A stretch of 64,000 nt of DNA from Phycisphaerae bacterium (GTDB taxonomy: Bacteria > Chloroflexota > Anaerolineae > 4572-78 > J111), in NCBI GenBank assembly GCA_028285035.1, contig JANQQF010000124.1:62001-126000 (forward strand). Direction: 5' to 3'. Positions 52,054-61,081 of this stretch are shown here, piece by piece (the first letter of the stretch is position 1; each line of letters opens with the position of its first letter). The position numbers and the translations under genes were made by a program. The notes under the pieces were generated by a model. It made no database searches. It was not told where the DNA came from and saw nothing but the letters and a program-made list of their open reading frames with translations.

Positions 52054-52974
52054 ATGCTCCTAGAAATTGCTAGAATTTTTCTTGATGTCATCACACCTGT
52101 ATTTGCTCTGGTCTTGATCGGCTATATTGTTGGACCCCGCCTTGCGCTAGAGGCTCGAACCCTCTCTCGATTTGCCTATTTTGTCCTCGTTCCTTGTTTT
52201 ATTTTTAACGTGTTAAGTCAAGCCAAAGTTGAGGCTGACTTAGCCGTTCAGATGATGATTTACATTTTGATTGTACACATTGGTTGTGCTCTACTTGCCT
52301 TTGTGGTTGGTTGGGTGTTGCGACGCCCGAAAGAGATGATTTCGGCCTATGTATTGATTGGGGTCTTTGGGAATGTTGGAAATTTTGGCTTGCCTTTGAT
52401 CGAATTTCATCTTGGCCCCGAAGCCATTGTTGCTGCCACGGTTTACTTTTTAGCCATCATCATCATTGCGTTTGTGCTGGGGGTGGGTGCGGCCAATTGG
52501 CATAAAGGTGGCAGTTGGGGAGCCTTGTTAGCGGTATTCAAAACACCGGCTCTCATTGCGCTGGTTCCAGCGTTGGCGTTTAATGGCCTTAACACCGCCT
52601 ATGAAATTGCCCCTCCCCTCTTTTTAACCCGTATTACCGGATTGCTTGGCGCCGCGATGATCCCGACCATGCTTGTGGCGCTAGGGGTCCAACTGGCTGG
52701 TACTGGTAAACTGAAAATTACTCAAGATACCATTATCGCCAGCTCCCTTCGTTTAATTGGGGGACCTGCCCTCGCTTTGTTGATCGTCACATTCTTCAAT
52801 TTACCCAATGTCGAACGAGGGGCCGGAATTTTTCAATCAAGTATGCCCACGGCGGTCCTTGCCTCTATCATCGCCTTAGAATATGATTTGTTGCCTGATT
52901 TTGTCACGACAACCGTTCTCTTTACAACGATTGCCAGTGTGATTACCTTGACAATCTTGCTGGCCGTTGTCTGA
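52054..52974 (+). CDS. AEC-family (auxin efflux carrier-like) transporter
   Basis: 306 residues and about 10 membrane helices in two halves. FALVLIGYIVGP, VLVPCFIFNVLS, GVFGNVGNFGLPLIEFHLG and SSMPTAVLASIIALEYD are typical PF03547 blocks, including the conserved N-x-GN-x-GLP loop. Family members move organic acids or amino acids by facilitated or proton-linked transport; the substrate is unknown. It lies 29 nt after the selenoprotein gene, so joint expression is possible. Confidence 0.9.
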   Translation: MLLEIARIFLDVITPVFALVLIGYIVGPRLALEARTLSRFAYFVLVPCFIFNVLSQAKVEADLAVQMMIYILIVHIGCALLAFVVGWVLRRPKEMISAYVLIGVFGNVGNFGLPLIEFHLGPEAIVAATVYFLAIIIIAFVLGVGAANWHKGGSWGALLAVFKTPALIALVPALAFNGLNTAYEIAPPLFLTRITGLLGAAMIPTMLVALGVQLAGTGKLKITQDTIIASSLRLIGGPALALLIVTFFNLPNVERGAGIFQSSMPTAVLASIIALEYDLLPDFVTTTVLFTTIASVITLTILLAVV

Positions 52975-53064
52975 CACAAATCAACTGATTTTAACATTCA
53001 CTTTTAATGTTTGTGACCTTGATGTAAAATATTAGCCTAATCGCTTCAATGAAAGGATCTAACA

Positions 53065-54123
53065 ATGGCGTATCCTTTAGCTGAGAAACCTCATCAAATT
53101 CTTGCCCCAGATGGTACAGTTGTTGGTGATCTGCCTGATTTATCCGATGAAAAGATGCTCGAGTATTTCCGTTGGATGAAGTTTGGCCGTATTTTTTCAG
53201 ACCGGATGATTGCTCTGCAACGACAGGGACGAATGGGAACGTTTGGCCCACTTAATGGCCAGGAAGCTGCATCCATCGGGATTGCAGCCCCATTGCAACA
53301 AGAAGATTGGCTAGTTGGCTCTTATCGAGAAATTATAAGTTACTTTATCAAGGGTGTTCGACCGTTAGATGTGATGAAAACTTATCGAGGCCATATCGGT
53401 GCCGAGTATCCCAAGGACGCTCGTTGCCTTCCCATCCAAATTGTTCTAGCTACTCAGATGTTGCACGCGGCGGGAATTGCAATGGGGATCAAATATGAGG
53501 GTAAATCTGACGTTGTTGTTGGGGTTTGTGGTGATGGGGCAACATCTGAGGGCGATTTTAATGAGACTCTCAATTTTATGAGTGTGTTTCAAGCGCCAAT
53601 GGTGGCGGTTGTCCAAAATAATGGTTGGGCCATCTCTGTGCCTCGTAGTTATCAAACAAAAGCGGAATATATCGCCCATCGTGGCCCAGGGTTTGGTATG
53701 CCAGGCTACGTGGTTGATGGCAATGACATTTTCGCTATGGTTCAGGTGATGACAGATTGTGTGGCCCGGGCCCGGGCGGGGGATGGCCCCAGCTTGGTTG
53801 AGGCAATTACTTATCGTTTGGGGGCACACACCACCGCAGATGATCCAACAAAGTATCGTCCTGACGATGACCTCGAGTATTGGAGTGTACGCGATCCGCT
53901 CATTCGATATCGAGCATTCTTGATAGATAAAAATATGGTAACTGAACAGGAAGAAGTGCAGATGGAAGAAGAAATTCGAGCTGAATTGGAAGATGCCCTC
54001 GCTGCTCTGGATGCGCTTCTGCCTCAAGATCCCACCGGTATTTTTGATTTGGTTTACGAAGAACCCACCGCACAACTTATTCAACAGCGATCAGAGCTTA
54101 TAGCAAGCTGGCGGGGGGAGTAA
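53065..54123 (+). CDS. pdhA: Pyruvate dehydrogenase E1 alpha subunit
   Basis: 352 residues. The ThDP/Mg motif is complete: GDGATSEGDFNETLNFMSVFQAP...NNGWAIS. RYRAF and YRLGAHTTADDPTKYR are the phosphorylation-loop-like blocks of E1 alpha. With the next gene it forms the alpha2beta2 E1 that decarboxylates pyruvate or a related 2-oxo acid. GAAAGGATC precedes the ATG and pdhB follows after 3 nt. A branched-chain substrate cannot be excluded. Confidence 0.92.
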   Translation: MAYPLAEKPHQILAPDGTVVGDLPDLSDEKMLEYFRWMKFGRIFSDRMIALQRQGRMGTFGPLNGQEAASIGIAAPLQQEDWLVGSYREIISYFIKGVRPLDVMKTYRGHIGAEYPKDARCLPIQIVLATQMLHAAGIAMGIKYEGKSDVVVGVCGDGATSEGDFNETLNFMSVFQAPMVAVVQNNGWAISVPRSYQTKAEYIAHRGPGFGMPGYVVDGNDIFAMVQVMTDCVARARAGDGPSLVEAITYRLGAHTTADDPTKYRPDDDLEYWSVRDPLIRYRAFLIDKNMVTEQEEVQMEEEIRAELEDALAALDALLPQDPTGIFDLVYEEPTAQLIQQRSELIASWRGE

Positions 54124-54126
54124 ACG

Positions 54127-55128
54127 ATGGCAAAAAATGGTACACCGACCGAAAAATGGACGATGGTGCAGGCAATCAACAATACGCTCGGGTTGGCCAT
54201 GTCACGTGACCCCCGCATTTTGATTTTAGGGGAAGATGTTGGGAAAAATGGCGGTGTTTTTCGGGTAACGGATGGGTTGCAGGACGAATTTGGTGAACAC
54301 CGGGTGTTTGATACACCCCTGGCCGAGTCTGGTATCATTGGGACCGCACTGGGAATGGCCATTTATGGCCTACGACCTATTGCCGAATTACAATTTGCTG
54401 GCTTTAGCTTTGTCTCCTTTAACCAAATTGCCTCCCAGGTCACCAAAATGCGCTATCGTTCTGGTGCAGTATTTACCGCGCCGATGGTGATTAGAGCCCC
54501 ATTTGGTGGGGGTGTCCGAACCCCTGAATTACATTCAGACAGTGTTGAAGCCTATTTTATGCATTTACAAGGGATCAAAGTTGTTATCCCGTCCAATCCG
54601 TATGATGCAAAAGGGTTGCTACAAGCGGCGATTGAAGACCCTGATCCCGTTTTTTTCTTAGAACATATGAAACTATATCGATCGATCCGACAAGATGTGC
54701 CAGTTGATTACTACACTGTGCCCTTGGGGCAAGCCGCTACCGTACGCGAGGGCGAAGATTTGACAGTTATAACGTATGGAGCGATGGTACAGGTATCGGT
54801 TGCGGCGGCTGAACAAGTTGAGGCTGAACAGAATGTTTCAATTGAGGTGATAGACCTGCGGACCATCGCGCCGATGGATGAGGCAGCGATTGAGACCTCT
54901 GTGAGTAAGACGGGCCGGGCTGTTGTGGTCCACGAAGCGGCTCGCACTGGAGGAGTCGGGGCTGAAGTCATTGCGGTTATCAATGAGCGATGTCTTTATT
55001 CCCTGTTGAAGCCCGTTGAGCGTGTAACATCACCGGATACGCCCTTCCCGGTTCCCTCTGTAGAAGATGAGATATTGCCCACGCCAAATCGAGTGGCTCA
55101 GGCAATTCGACGTACACTTGAACCGTAG
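54127..55128 (+). CDS. pdhB: Pyruvate dehydrogenase E1 beta subunit
   Basis: 333 residues. Blocks ILGEDVGKNGGVFRVT, FDTPLAESGIIGTALGMA, RAPFGGGVRTPELHSDSVEAYF and VIDLRTIAPMD are those of E1 beta. It completes the heterotetrameric E1. It starts 3 nt after pdhA and ends 14 nt before lpd, forming one operon. Confidence 0.94.
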   Translation: MAKNGTPTEKWTMVQAINNTLGLAMSRDPRILILGEDVGKNGGVFRVTDGLQDEFGEHRVFDTPLAESGIIGTALGMAIYGLRPIAELQFAGFSFVSFNQIASQVTKMRYRSGAVFTAPMVIRAPFGGGVRTPELHSDSVEAYFMHLQGIKVVIPSNPYDAKGLLQAAIEDPDPVFFLEHMKLYRSIRQDVPVDYYTVPLGQAATVREGEDLTVITYGAMVQVSVAAAEQVEAEQNVSIEVIDLRTIAPMDEAAIETSVSKTGRAVVVHEAARTGGVGAEVIAVINERCLYSLLKPVERVTSPDTPFPVPSVEDEILPTPNRVAQAIRRTLEP

Positions 55129-55142
55129 TTCAGGAGAGTTTT

Positions 55143-56510
55143 ATGGTTGTTGGCGATTTAGCCACTGAAGTTGATGTTGCCGTCCTTGGGGCTGGCCCAG
55201 GCGGCTATGTCGCTGCAATCAGGGCGGCTCAACTGGGTAAACAGGTTGCCTTGATTGATCCCGGTCCCATTGGCGGAACCTGTCTAAATGAGGGATGTAT
55301 TCCTTCAAAGGCCCTGCTTTCAGCCGTTGATGCGGCTTACCAACTGAAAAATTTGGCTGATATGGGCATTACTGTCCGTGAAACAATGGTTAATCTCAAA
55401 CAGATGCAAGAATGGAAGGACTCTGTTGTTGAGCGATTAACACAAGGTGTTGCCAAATTGTTGCAAGGTCATAATGTTGAGGTTGTGCAGGGGAAAGGGT
55501 GGTTTTTAGCAGAAAACGAGTTGCGTGTCGAAGGCGAATATGGGGCCAAACGATTTGCTTTTGAGCAATGTATCATCGCTGTCGGCGCTGAGGCCGCTTC
55601 CTTGCCGGATTTGCCTTTTGACGGGGAGCAGGTACTTACCCCGAGCCAGGCATTACAAATCGAACGCTTGCCCGAAAATGCTGCGATTATTGGGGGTGAT
55701 TATATTGCCGTAGAAATTGCCACAATTTATGCTAAATTAGGGGTGCCTGTAAGATTACTCATTCCTAAAGGGCAACAGTTACTTGAAGAATTTGATGTAA
55801 CGGCTGGCCGACTAGTCCAAGCGGAATTGCGAAAGCTTAATATAAAGGTCGAAAAAGAGCTTGATGACCTGACTGAGGTGACCACTGAAGCCGCTCTAAT
55901 TGTCATTGCGATGGGAGTGGTACCGCGAACGGCCGATTTAGTTTTGGATCGGGTAGGTATTGCTACCGATAGTGACGGGTACATTCTTGTTGATGACAAA
56001 ATGCGAACAAATCAATCCAATGTTTATGCGGTTGGTGACGTGACGGGTGGCCCACCACTGGCTGCCTTGGCCATCAAACAAGGCAAGGTAGCGGCTGAAG
56101 CGATTGCTGGATTACCCATACAATACGCCCCCCAAGCTGTACCACGGGTGGCTTGGCTCACACCGGAGGTTGCCTCCGTTGGCCTCACAGCCGAGGAAGC
56201 CACAGATGCAGGCTATGACGTTGTAACAGGGCGGTTTCCGCTAGGGGCGAATGGACGTGCCTTGACTCTGGGTGTTATGACAGGTGTGGTTTTGACTGTC
56301 GCTGAAAAGGGAAGTGAACTATTGCTTGGGACAACGATTGTTGCCCCACAAGCAAGTGCTTTGATCAATGAAGCTGCACTTGGCATAGAGATGGGGGCCA
56401 CATTGACTGATTTTGCTGAAACGCTGCATCCGCATCCAAGCTTGGGAGAAGCGCTCCAAGAATCTTGTGAGGCTGCACTGGATAAAGTGATCCATACATT
56501 AAAATTGTAG
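55143..56510 (+). CDS. lpd: Dihydrolipoyl dehydrogenase (E3)
   Basis: 455 residues. FAD-binding LGAGPGGYVAAIRAAQLG, redox disulfide GGTCLNEGCIPSKALL, NAD-binding GGDYIAVEIATIYAKLG (in place of the usual GGGxIG), second FAD motif VYAVGDVTG, and the C-terminal His-Glu pair within LHPHPSLGEALQE, where most enzymes have HAHPT. Reoxidises dihydrolipoamide of the 2-oxo acid dehydrogenase complex. GGAGAG precedes the ATG. The E2 gene expected between pdhB and lpd is missing from the operon. Confidence 0.93.
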   Translation: MVVGDLATEVDVAVLGAGPGGYVAAIRAAQLGKQVALIDPGPIGGTCLNEGCIPSKALLSAVDAAYQLKNLADMGITVRETMVNLKQMQEWKDSVVERLTQGVAKLLQGHNVEVVQGKGWFLAENELRVEGEYGAKRFAFEQCIIAVGAEAASLPDLPFDGEQVLTPSQALQIERLPENAAIIGGDYIAVEIATIYAKLGVPVRLLIPKGQQLLEEFDVTAGRLVQAELRKLNIKVEKELDDLTEVTTEAALIVIAMGVVPRTADLVLDRVGIATDSDGYILVDDKMRTNQSNVYAVGDVTGGPPLAALAIKQGKVAAEAIAGLPIQYAPQAVPRVAWLTPEVASVGLTAEEATDAGYDVVTGRFPLGANGRALTLGVMTGVVLTVAEKGSELLLGTTIVAPQASALINEAALGIEMGATLTDFAETLHPHPSLGEALQESCEAALDKVIHTLKL

Positions 56511-56601
56511 ATAGATCATAAGGCAACAGTCCAAAATTCCTAAAGGCGTTATTCTGTTTTTGTGCTATAATATTTTTGAAATCAGGCCATAACTTTTAAG
56601 G

Positions 56602-57003
56602 ATGAAACACGTGAACGAGCAAGCAAGAATTCTCTCAATTGAAGATAACCCAGAAATGCGGGGCCTCATTCAACTCATCTTAGAGCGTAAGGGCCATCGT
56701 GTCATTGGGGTAAAACGCGGTGATTTAGGTCTTGAATTGTTGAAAAGCCTGAAACCAGATATATTGCTGTTGGATTTGATGTTGCCCGATATTGATGGGT
56801 GGGAAATTTATCGCCAAATGAAAGCAGATGCTGATCTTGCCACGGTTCCTGTGATTATTATTTCAGCGAAAGATGAGGGGCAAGATGCAGCGGAAGGCGA
56901 TCACGTCATAGGTGATGATCGATTTCTACAAAAACCATTTGAAGTTTTTGATTTGATCAATATGGTTTACGAAGCTTTGGATAGACACCCAGTTGGATAT
57001 TAA
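56602..57003 (+). CDS. Single-domain response regulator
   Basis: 133 residues, receiver only: ILSIEDNPEMRG, phospho-Asp in ILLLDLMLPDIDGWEIYR, Ser switch IISAKDEGQD, and Lys in FLQKPFEV. GTG 56611 is an alternative start, because AAGGATG is better spaced for it than for ATG 56602. TATAAT at 56566-56571 may be its -10. A bidirectional terminator follows. No partner gene is adjacent. Confidence 0.9.
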   Translation: MKHVNEQARILSIEDNPEMRGLIQLILERKGHRVIGVKRGDLGLELLKSLKPDILLLDLMLPDIDGWEIYRQMKADADLATVPVIIISAKDEGQDAAEGDHVIGDDRFLQKPFEVFDLINMVYEALDRHPVGY

Positions 57004-57024
57004 TTGAAATTTCTGATAAGATTC

Positions 57025-57058
57025 AAAAAGCCGCTCACACAATAATGGCGGCTTTTTT
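57025..57058. terminator. Bidirectional terminator
   Basis: AAAAAGCCGC (57025-57034) pairs with GCGGCTTTTTT (from 57048) between convergent genes, with A and T runs on the two sides. Confidence 0.9.
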
Positions 57059-57090
57059 ATATCTTTAAATCTGGTTGCATTCAGTGGCAA

Positions 57091-57828
57091 CTAAGCTAAA
57101 CTTTCCGCAGCCAGTGCTGCTCCGATGATACCTGCCTCATTCAGCATTTCCGCCGTCATAATCTCGGCGTCGACCTCAAGAAACGCCTGATATTTCGCGA
57201 ATTTTTTGCTAACACCACCCCCGATAATAAAGAGGTCAGGTGAAAACAACATTTCCATTCGCTGCAAAAACTCATTCATACTCTGGCCCCATTCTTTCCA
57301 ACTGAGGTCATTCTCTTTACGAATACGGGCGGCTGCTCGATGCTCAGCATGCATCCCTCGAACTTCCATGTGACCGAACTCGGTGTTTGGTAGTAAGTGT
57401 CCATTCACAAAAATCGCACTGCCGATGCCTGTACCAAATGTTAGGACGATAACAACCCCATCTCGACCGTGACCCGCGCCAAATTTGAACTCAGCTAAAC
57501 CAGCGGCATCTGCATCGTTCAGCAGCAAGACAGATTGACCTGTTTTTTGTTCTAATAAGCTTTTCCCATCTGTGCCAATCCAGGATTTATCAACATTGGC
57601 AGCAGTGTGAACTACACCATTTCTGACGACCGCAGGAAATGTACAGCCAATCGGCCCTTGCCATTCAAAATGTTGAACCAGTTCCGCTACAGTGTCACCA
57701 ACAGCATCCGGGGTAGAAGGCTGAGGCGTCGGAATACGATGTCGCTCTCTGGTTAATTCTCCTTTGGTGGTGTCCACAGGAGCCCCTTTTATACCCGAAC
57801 CACCTATATCTATGCCTAAAATTTCCAT
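57091..57828 (-). CDS. ppgK: Polyphosphate glucokinase (ROK family)
   Basis: 245 residues. [21 protein letters not shown] is the phosphate-binding start of PpgK. The catalytic Asp lies in [17 protein letters not shown], followed by [11 protein letters not shown], and the tail [18 protein letters not shown] is typical of PpgK. It phosphorylates glucose with inorganic polyphosphate (often also ATP). The classical ROK Cys cluster is absent, as is normal for PpgK. Single gene, convergent with the receiver gene. Confidence 0.93.
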   Translation of the reverse strand: MEILGIDIGGSGIKGAPVDTTKGELTRERHRIPTPQPSTPDAVGDTVAELVQHFEWQGPIGCTFPAVVRNGVVHTAANVDKSWIGTDGKSLLEQKTGQSVLLLNDADAAGLAEFKFGAGHGRDGVVIVLTFGTGIGSAIFVNGHLLPNTEFGHMEVRGMHAEHRAAARIRKENDLSWKEWGQSMNEFLQRMEMLFSPDLFIIGGGVSKKFAKYQAFLEVDAEIMTAEMLNEAGIIGAALAAESLA

Positions 57829-58089
57829 TGAATTTTACTCCAAGATGATATGACACTATATGTAGTCAAAATTTGTTGAATTACCACAACATCTGGGCGA
57901 TGTGATCTAGGTCTAATTTTAACCTTAAACGTGCTGACTGGCAAGCAAGTCGAAATTAGATATTGAGTTGAAGGAATTTTTAATGATGACGTATAATGTT
58001 ATTGTTGCAATGTTACAGGTGCCTGACATCAATATTGTAACAATACTTCATTGCCATATCTGAACCATATCCTAACAATAACTTCGCAT

Positions 58090-60255
58090 ATGAATCAAAT
58101 CTCTAAACGTAATACGATTGTTTTTTTTGCAATTATTTTATCAATATTTGGGGCCATTTCAGTTGGTTCGTTGCCCCCTGCCGTTGCGGCCCAATCAACC
58201 AGCGATAATTTACCCACGCGTACCTCAACTCCCTCTGCCACGGCTACCCCAAGCCCAACCCAGTCAGCCACAACGACACCCAAAACTTGGGTTGGGCGAA
58301 TTGTTAGCAATACCTCAGGGGTGACTGAAGGAAGCGGCTCAATTTTTAGAGTACGAGTGGATGGATTAGCTGATATTCCAATCGATTTGTACCTAGGTAG
58401 TGCTTACATGACTGCAACTTCGGGGAGTAAGCCTGAGTATGGGCCTTATACAGCAGAGTTTGCCCCAGTCACCGCAGGGACGTGGACAGTTGCTGTGCCG
58501 TCGTTAGGGACTAGTCTTGAGGTCGTTGCTGATAATTACAATCTTGTTGTCATTGAATTTGTGCAAATTCCTGTGCCAGCCGCAACCCAAACTGCACAAC
58601 CGACTGCCACAAAGACACCTTTGGCTGGTGAACTTTGGGAAGGACGCATTGTTCGTGAAGAGGCAGGGGCGGGGGTGACATTTGCGCGTTTGCTTGTTAA
58701 AGTGACCGGGCGTAATGGGCAACCCGTGCAGCTTTCAACCCCTATTGAATTTATTAATACGGCTTTGACAGGGCAGAAACCCCGTGAGCTTGGCCCAAAT
58801 ATGGTTGAATTTACGGGATTAACCCCTGGCAAGTATATTATTGAACCACTTGGTTTAGGGACACGACTTGAGGTAACTTTAAAGGCTAACGTTGTGACAC
58901 GGGTTGAGTTTAATCAGAAACCAGCTACGGCAACGTCCACTCCTACGCCAATACCACCGACGCTCACTCGAACCCCTCTTCCATCTTCTACCAATACCCC
59001 GACCCCAACGCCAACGACCACCTCAACCGCAACTGCCACCGCCTCTCCAACGAGTAGTGCAACGCCCCCCCCATCTGCAACATCGACAGCAACGGGGACA
59101 CCAACCCCCTCCCCAACACCCGTCGCTTCCCCCACACCAGTAACGCGGTGGATTGGGGCAGTGGCAGGCCGAGCTGAATATCAAGAGGAGCGTTTACCAA
59201 CAATGGAAGTTCGAGTGGTTGGTATTAGTGGCGTGCCAGTGCAATTACGAGCTGTAGACGGTAATTTTACGAGCGAACAACGATGTATCACTGGCGCAAC
59301 TGGAACGGACATCTGTCAATTTAGAGAAGTTACACCAGGCGATTACATTGTTTCACCAGAAGGCTTGAACTTGAGTCTACCGCTCACCATTAATGCTAAT
59401 CGTGACATCCAAATAATTTTTGACTTGGAAGTGTTACCCCCTGGAATTACGGGGTGGCAGTCGCGGGTGATAAACAACACGAATGGCGTAGAGGCGATTG
59501 CCCGTGGAAACGGGATTATTTCAGCCCGAATAGATGGGCGTGCCGGACAAATTGTTACGTTAAGCTCGATTCGAGGCACTGAAAGATATTGTGAAGCAAC
59601 CTTTAATCCCTTGCTTGATGGCTTGGTTTGTGAGTTTGGTGGGTTAGGCCCAGGGGTTTATTTGGTTGAGGTACTTCATACAGGGGCCAGACGCCGAATA
59701 TTTGTGGATGGTCGTGGTCGAGCCGATTTGATTTTTTCGCCGAACGCTACATATGCTACAGAAGGAGTTACCCAACTTCCACCAGTCATTGGGCAGGGTG
59801 CAGATCCTATCCGCCCTAACACGCCAACACCTACAGCTACAGCTACATTGATCCCCTTACCCCAACCTACAGCTACGGCTTCTCCCCAACCAACCAGCAC
59901 CCCGACCCCTACCCTAACCCCAACAATCACCCCGACTCCTACGCCTGCTTTTGCCTGGCAGGGGCGGATCGTTGAGCGGATTGATGGAGTGGCGGGGACG
60001 ATCGGTGTGCGAGCGGCTGGTTTGGAAGGTCATCCCGTGATCGTTCGTAGTGGTGGCTGGGAAAGCCCTCCTCAAGTAACCGGGACCAAACCTGAACTGG
60101 GCCTATATGCGACCGAATTTGGCGGATTGGCTCAAGGGGAATATATCGTAGAATTACAGGACTTGGCGGAAATCAAGGTGACCTTGGCTGGTGATCAATT
60201 CTTGCTCATCGAATTCCGCTACGATTTTGTTAATCCACCCCAGCCAAATGAATAA
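58090..60255 (+). CDS. Secreted repeat protein with Thr/Pro-rich linkers
   Basis: 721 residues from ATG 58090 (frame open to TTG 58051; no clear ribosome site for either). A signal peptide ends near AVAAQ. About five similar domains of ~90 residues are separated by Thr/Pro-rich linkers (TPSPTPVASPTPVT-like). Each domain begins W-x-G/S-R-I/V-V, contains a V-x-G...G-x-PV-x-L pair, then KPE-x-GPY-x-x-EF and G-x-Y-x-VE, like small beta-sandwich (carboxypeptidase-regulatory or Cna-B-like) folds. No catalytic motif seen. Probably a cell-surface structural or adhesive protein. Confidence 0.75.
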   Translation: MNQISKRNTIVFFAIILSIFGAISVGSLPPAVAAQSTSDNLPTRTSTPSATATPSPTQSATTTPKTWVGRIVSNTSGVTEGSGSIFRVRVDGLADIPIDLYLGSAYMTATSGSKPEYGPYTAEFAPVTAGTWTVAVPSLGTSLEVVADNYNLVVIEFVQIPVPAATQTAQPTATKTPLAGELWEGRIVREEAGAGVTFARLLVKVTGRNGQPVQLSTPIEFINTALTGQKPRELGPNMVEFTGLTPGKYIIEPLGLGTRLEVTLKANVVTRVEFNQKPATATSTPTPIPPTLTRTPLPSSTNTPTPTPTTTSTATATASPTSSATPPPSATSTATGTPTPSPTPVASPTPVTRWIGAVAGRAEYQEERLPTMEVRVVGISGVPVQLRAVDGNFTSEQRCITGATGTDICQFREVTPGDYIVSPEGLNLSLPLTINANRDIQIIFDLEVLPPGITGWQSRVINNTNGVEAIARGNGIISARIDGRAGQIVTLSSIRGTERYCEATFNPLLDGLVCEFGGLGPGVYLVEVLHTGARRRIFVDGRGRADLIFSPNATYATEGVTQLPPVIGQGADPIRPNTPTPTATATLIPLPQPTATASPQPTSTPTPTLTPTITPTPTPAFAWQGRIVERIDGVAGTIGVRAAGLEGHPVIVRSGGWESPPQVTGTKPELGLYATEFGGLAQGEYIVELQDLAEIKVTLAGDQFLLIEFRYDFVNPPQPNE

Positions 60256-60267
60256 TGCGAGCTTAAG

Positions 60268-60885
60268 TTATTTGTACGCCTTCTCCCCTGCCCGGATCGG
60301 TAATTTTAGATGATTTTCAAAGGGAGGGAGTGGGCAAGAAAAATCCTCACTGTAGGCACAGAACGGGTTGTAGGCGTGATTAAAATCGACTAACAGCTCG
60401 CCACCCCCCAAATCGTGTGGTTCCAAGTAGCGGCCAGCCCCGTAGGTCTCATTGCCACTGGTTCCATCACGGAAGGGCAGAAACAACCCGCCGTGGTCGG
60501 GTGACTGGTAGATCGCCAGTTGTGCTATTTCTTCTTCGCCCTCAATCTCAAATTCAATAACCCCCAATCGAAGATATGTTTGCTCATCACCAGTGCTGGT
60601 TTGAAATACTAATTCTTCTTGTTCAGCAGCGGGTTGCAAACTCAGCGCATAACGATAAGCTGGGTTAGGATCATAATAATTAAGACCATCAAAGTGGATA
60701 CGATCTTCAATCGGGCTGTGTGGGTCCATCCGAAAAAAACGATCTTTCATTGCTCGATCTTCTTCAATGCCCGCAATGTAATATTGCTCATTTGATTTTT
60801 TCGGCGTTGGATCAGGATTAATGGGTTCGCTCGGGGTGTTATCTGCCCCGGTGAATATTTTTTTGATGCTAGAAAAGATGCTCAT
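60268..60885 (-). CDS. DUF1684-family protein
   Basis: 205 residues. The conserved order AMKDRFFRMDPHSPIE, FDGLNYYDPNPAY, GLFLPFRDGTSGNETYGAGR, VDFNHAYNPFCAYSEDFSCP and LPPFEN, then IRAGEK, is that of DUF1684 proteins of about 200 residues. The His/Cys-containing block NPFCAY...CPLPP is invariant in the family. Function unknown. It has no signal peptide and is convergent with the secreted repeat gene (12-nt gap). Confidence 0.88.
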   Translation of the reverse strand: MSIFSSIKKIFTGADNTPSEPINPDPTPKKSNEQYYIAGIEEDRAMKDRFFRMDPHSPIEDRIHFDGLNYYDPNPAYRYALSLQPAAEQEELVFQTSTGDEQTYLRLGVIEFEIEGEEEIAQLAIYQSPDHGGLFLPFRDGTSGNETYGAGRYLEPHDLGGGELLVDFNHAYNPFCAYSEDFSCPLPPFENHLKLPIRAGEKAYK

Positions 60886-60950
60886 GTAGGTTACCTGTAT
60901 ATATTTTGCCCTTTGGCTTTGTTTTAGGATTTGGGTTTGCTCTCAAATCG

Positions 60951-61010
60951 ACGTAGAAGGTGATGCGTGATATGTGACGCGTATGGCTTTTCACGCATCA
61001 CCTTCTACGT
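60951..61010. repeat. Perfect 20-bp inverted repeat
   Basis: ACGTAGAAGGTGATGCGTGA (60951-60970) is matched exactly by TCACGCATCACCTTCTACGT (60991-61010) around a 20-nt spacer that itself holds GTGACGCGTA-like words. It lies between the copA end and the DUF1684 start (both - strand). No T-run. Probably a REP/MITE-like palindromic element. Confidence 0.75.
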
Positions 61011-61081
61011 ATTACGCCTAATCTCAAGCCCACCATATTCAATGTAAATCCATCCCTCTGACGACAACGCCTCTCCTCATC

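Noticed and set aside
58914..59135. Val/Gly-rich frame on the - strand
   Set aside because: Complement of a Thr/Pro linker in the secreted repeat protein.
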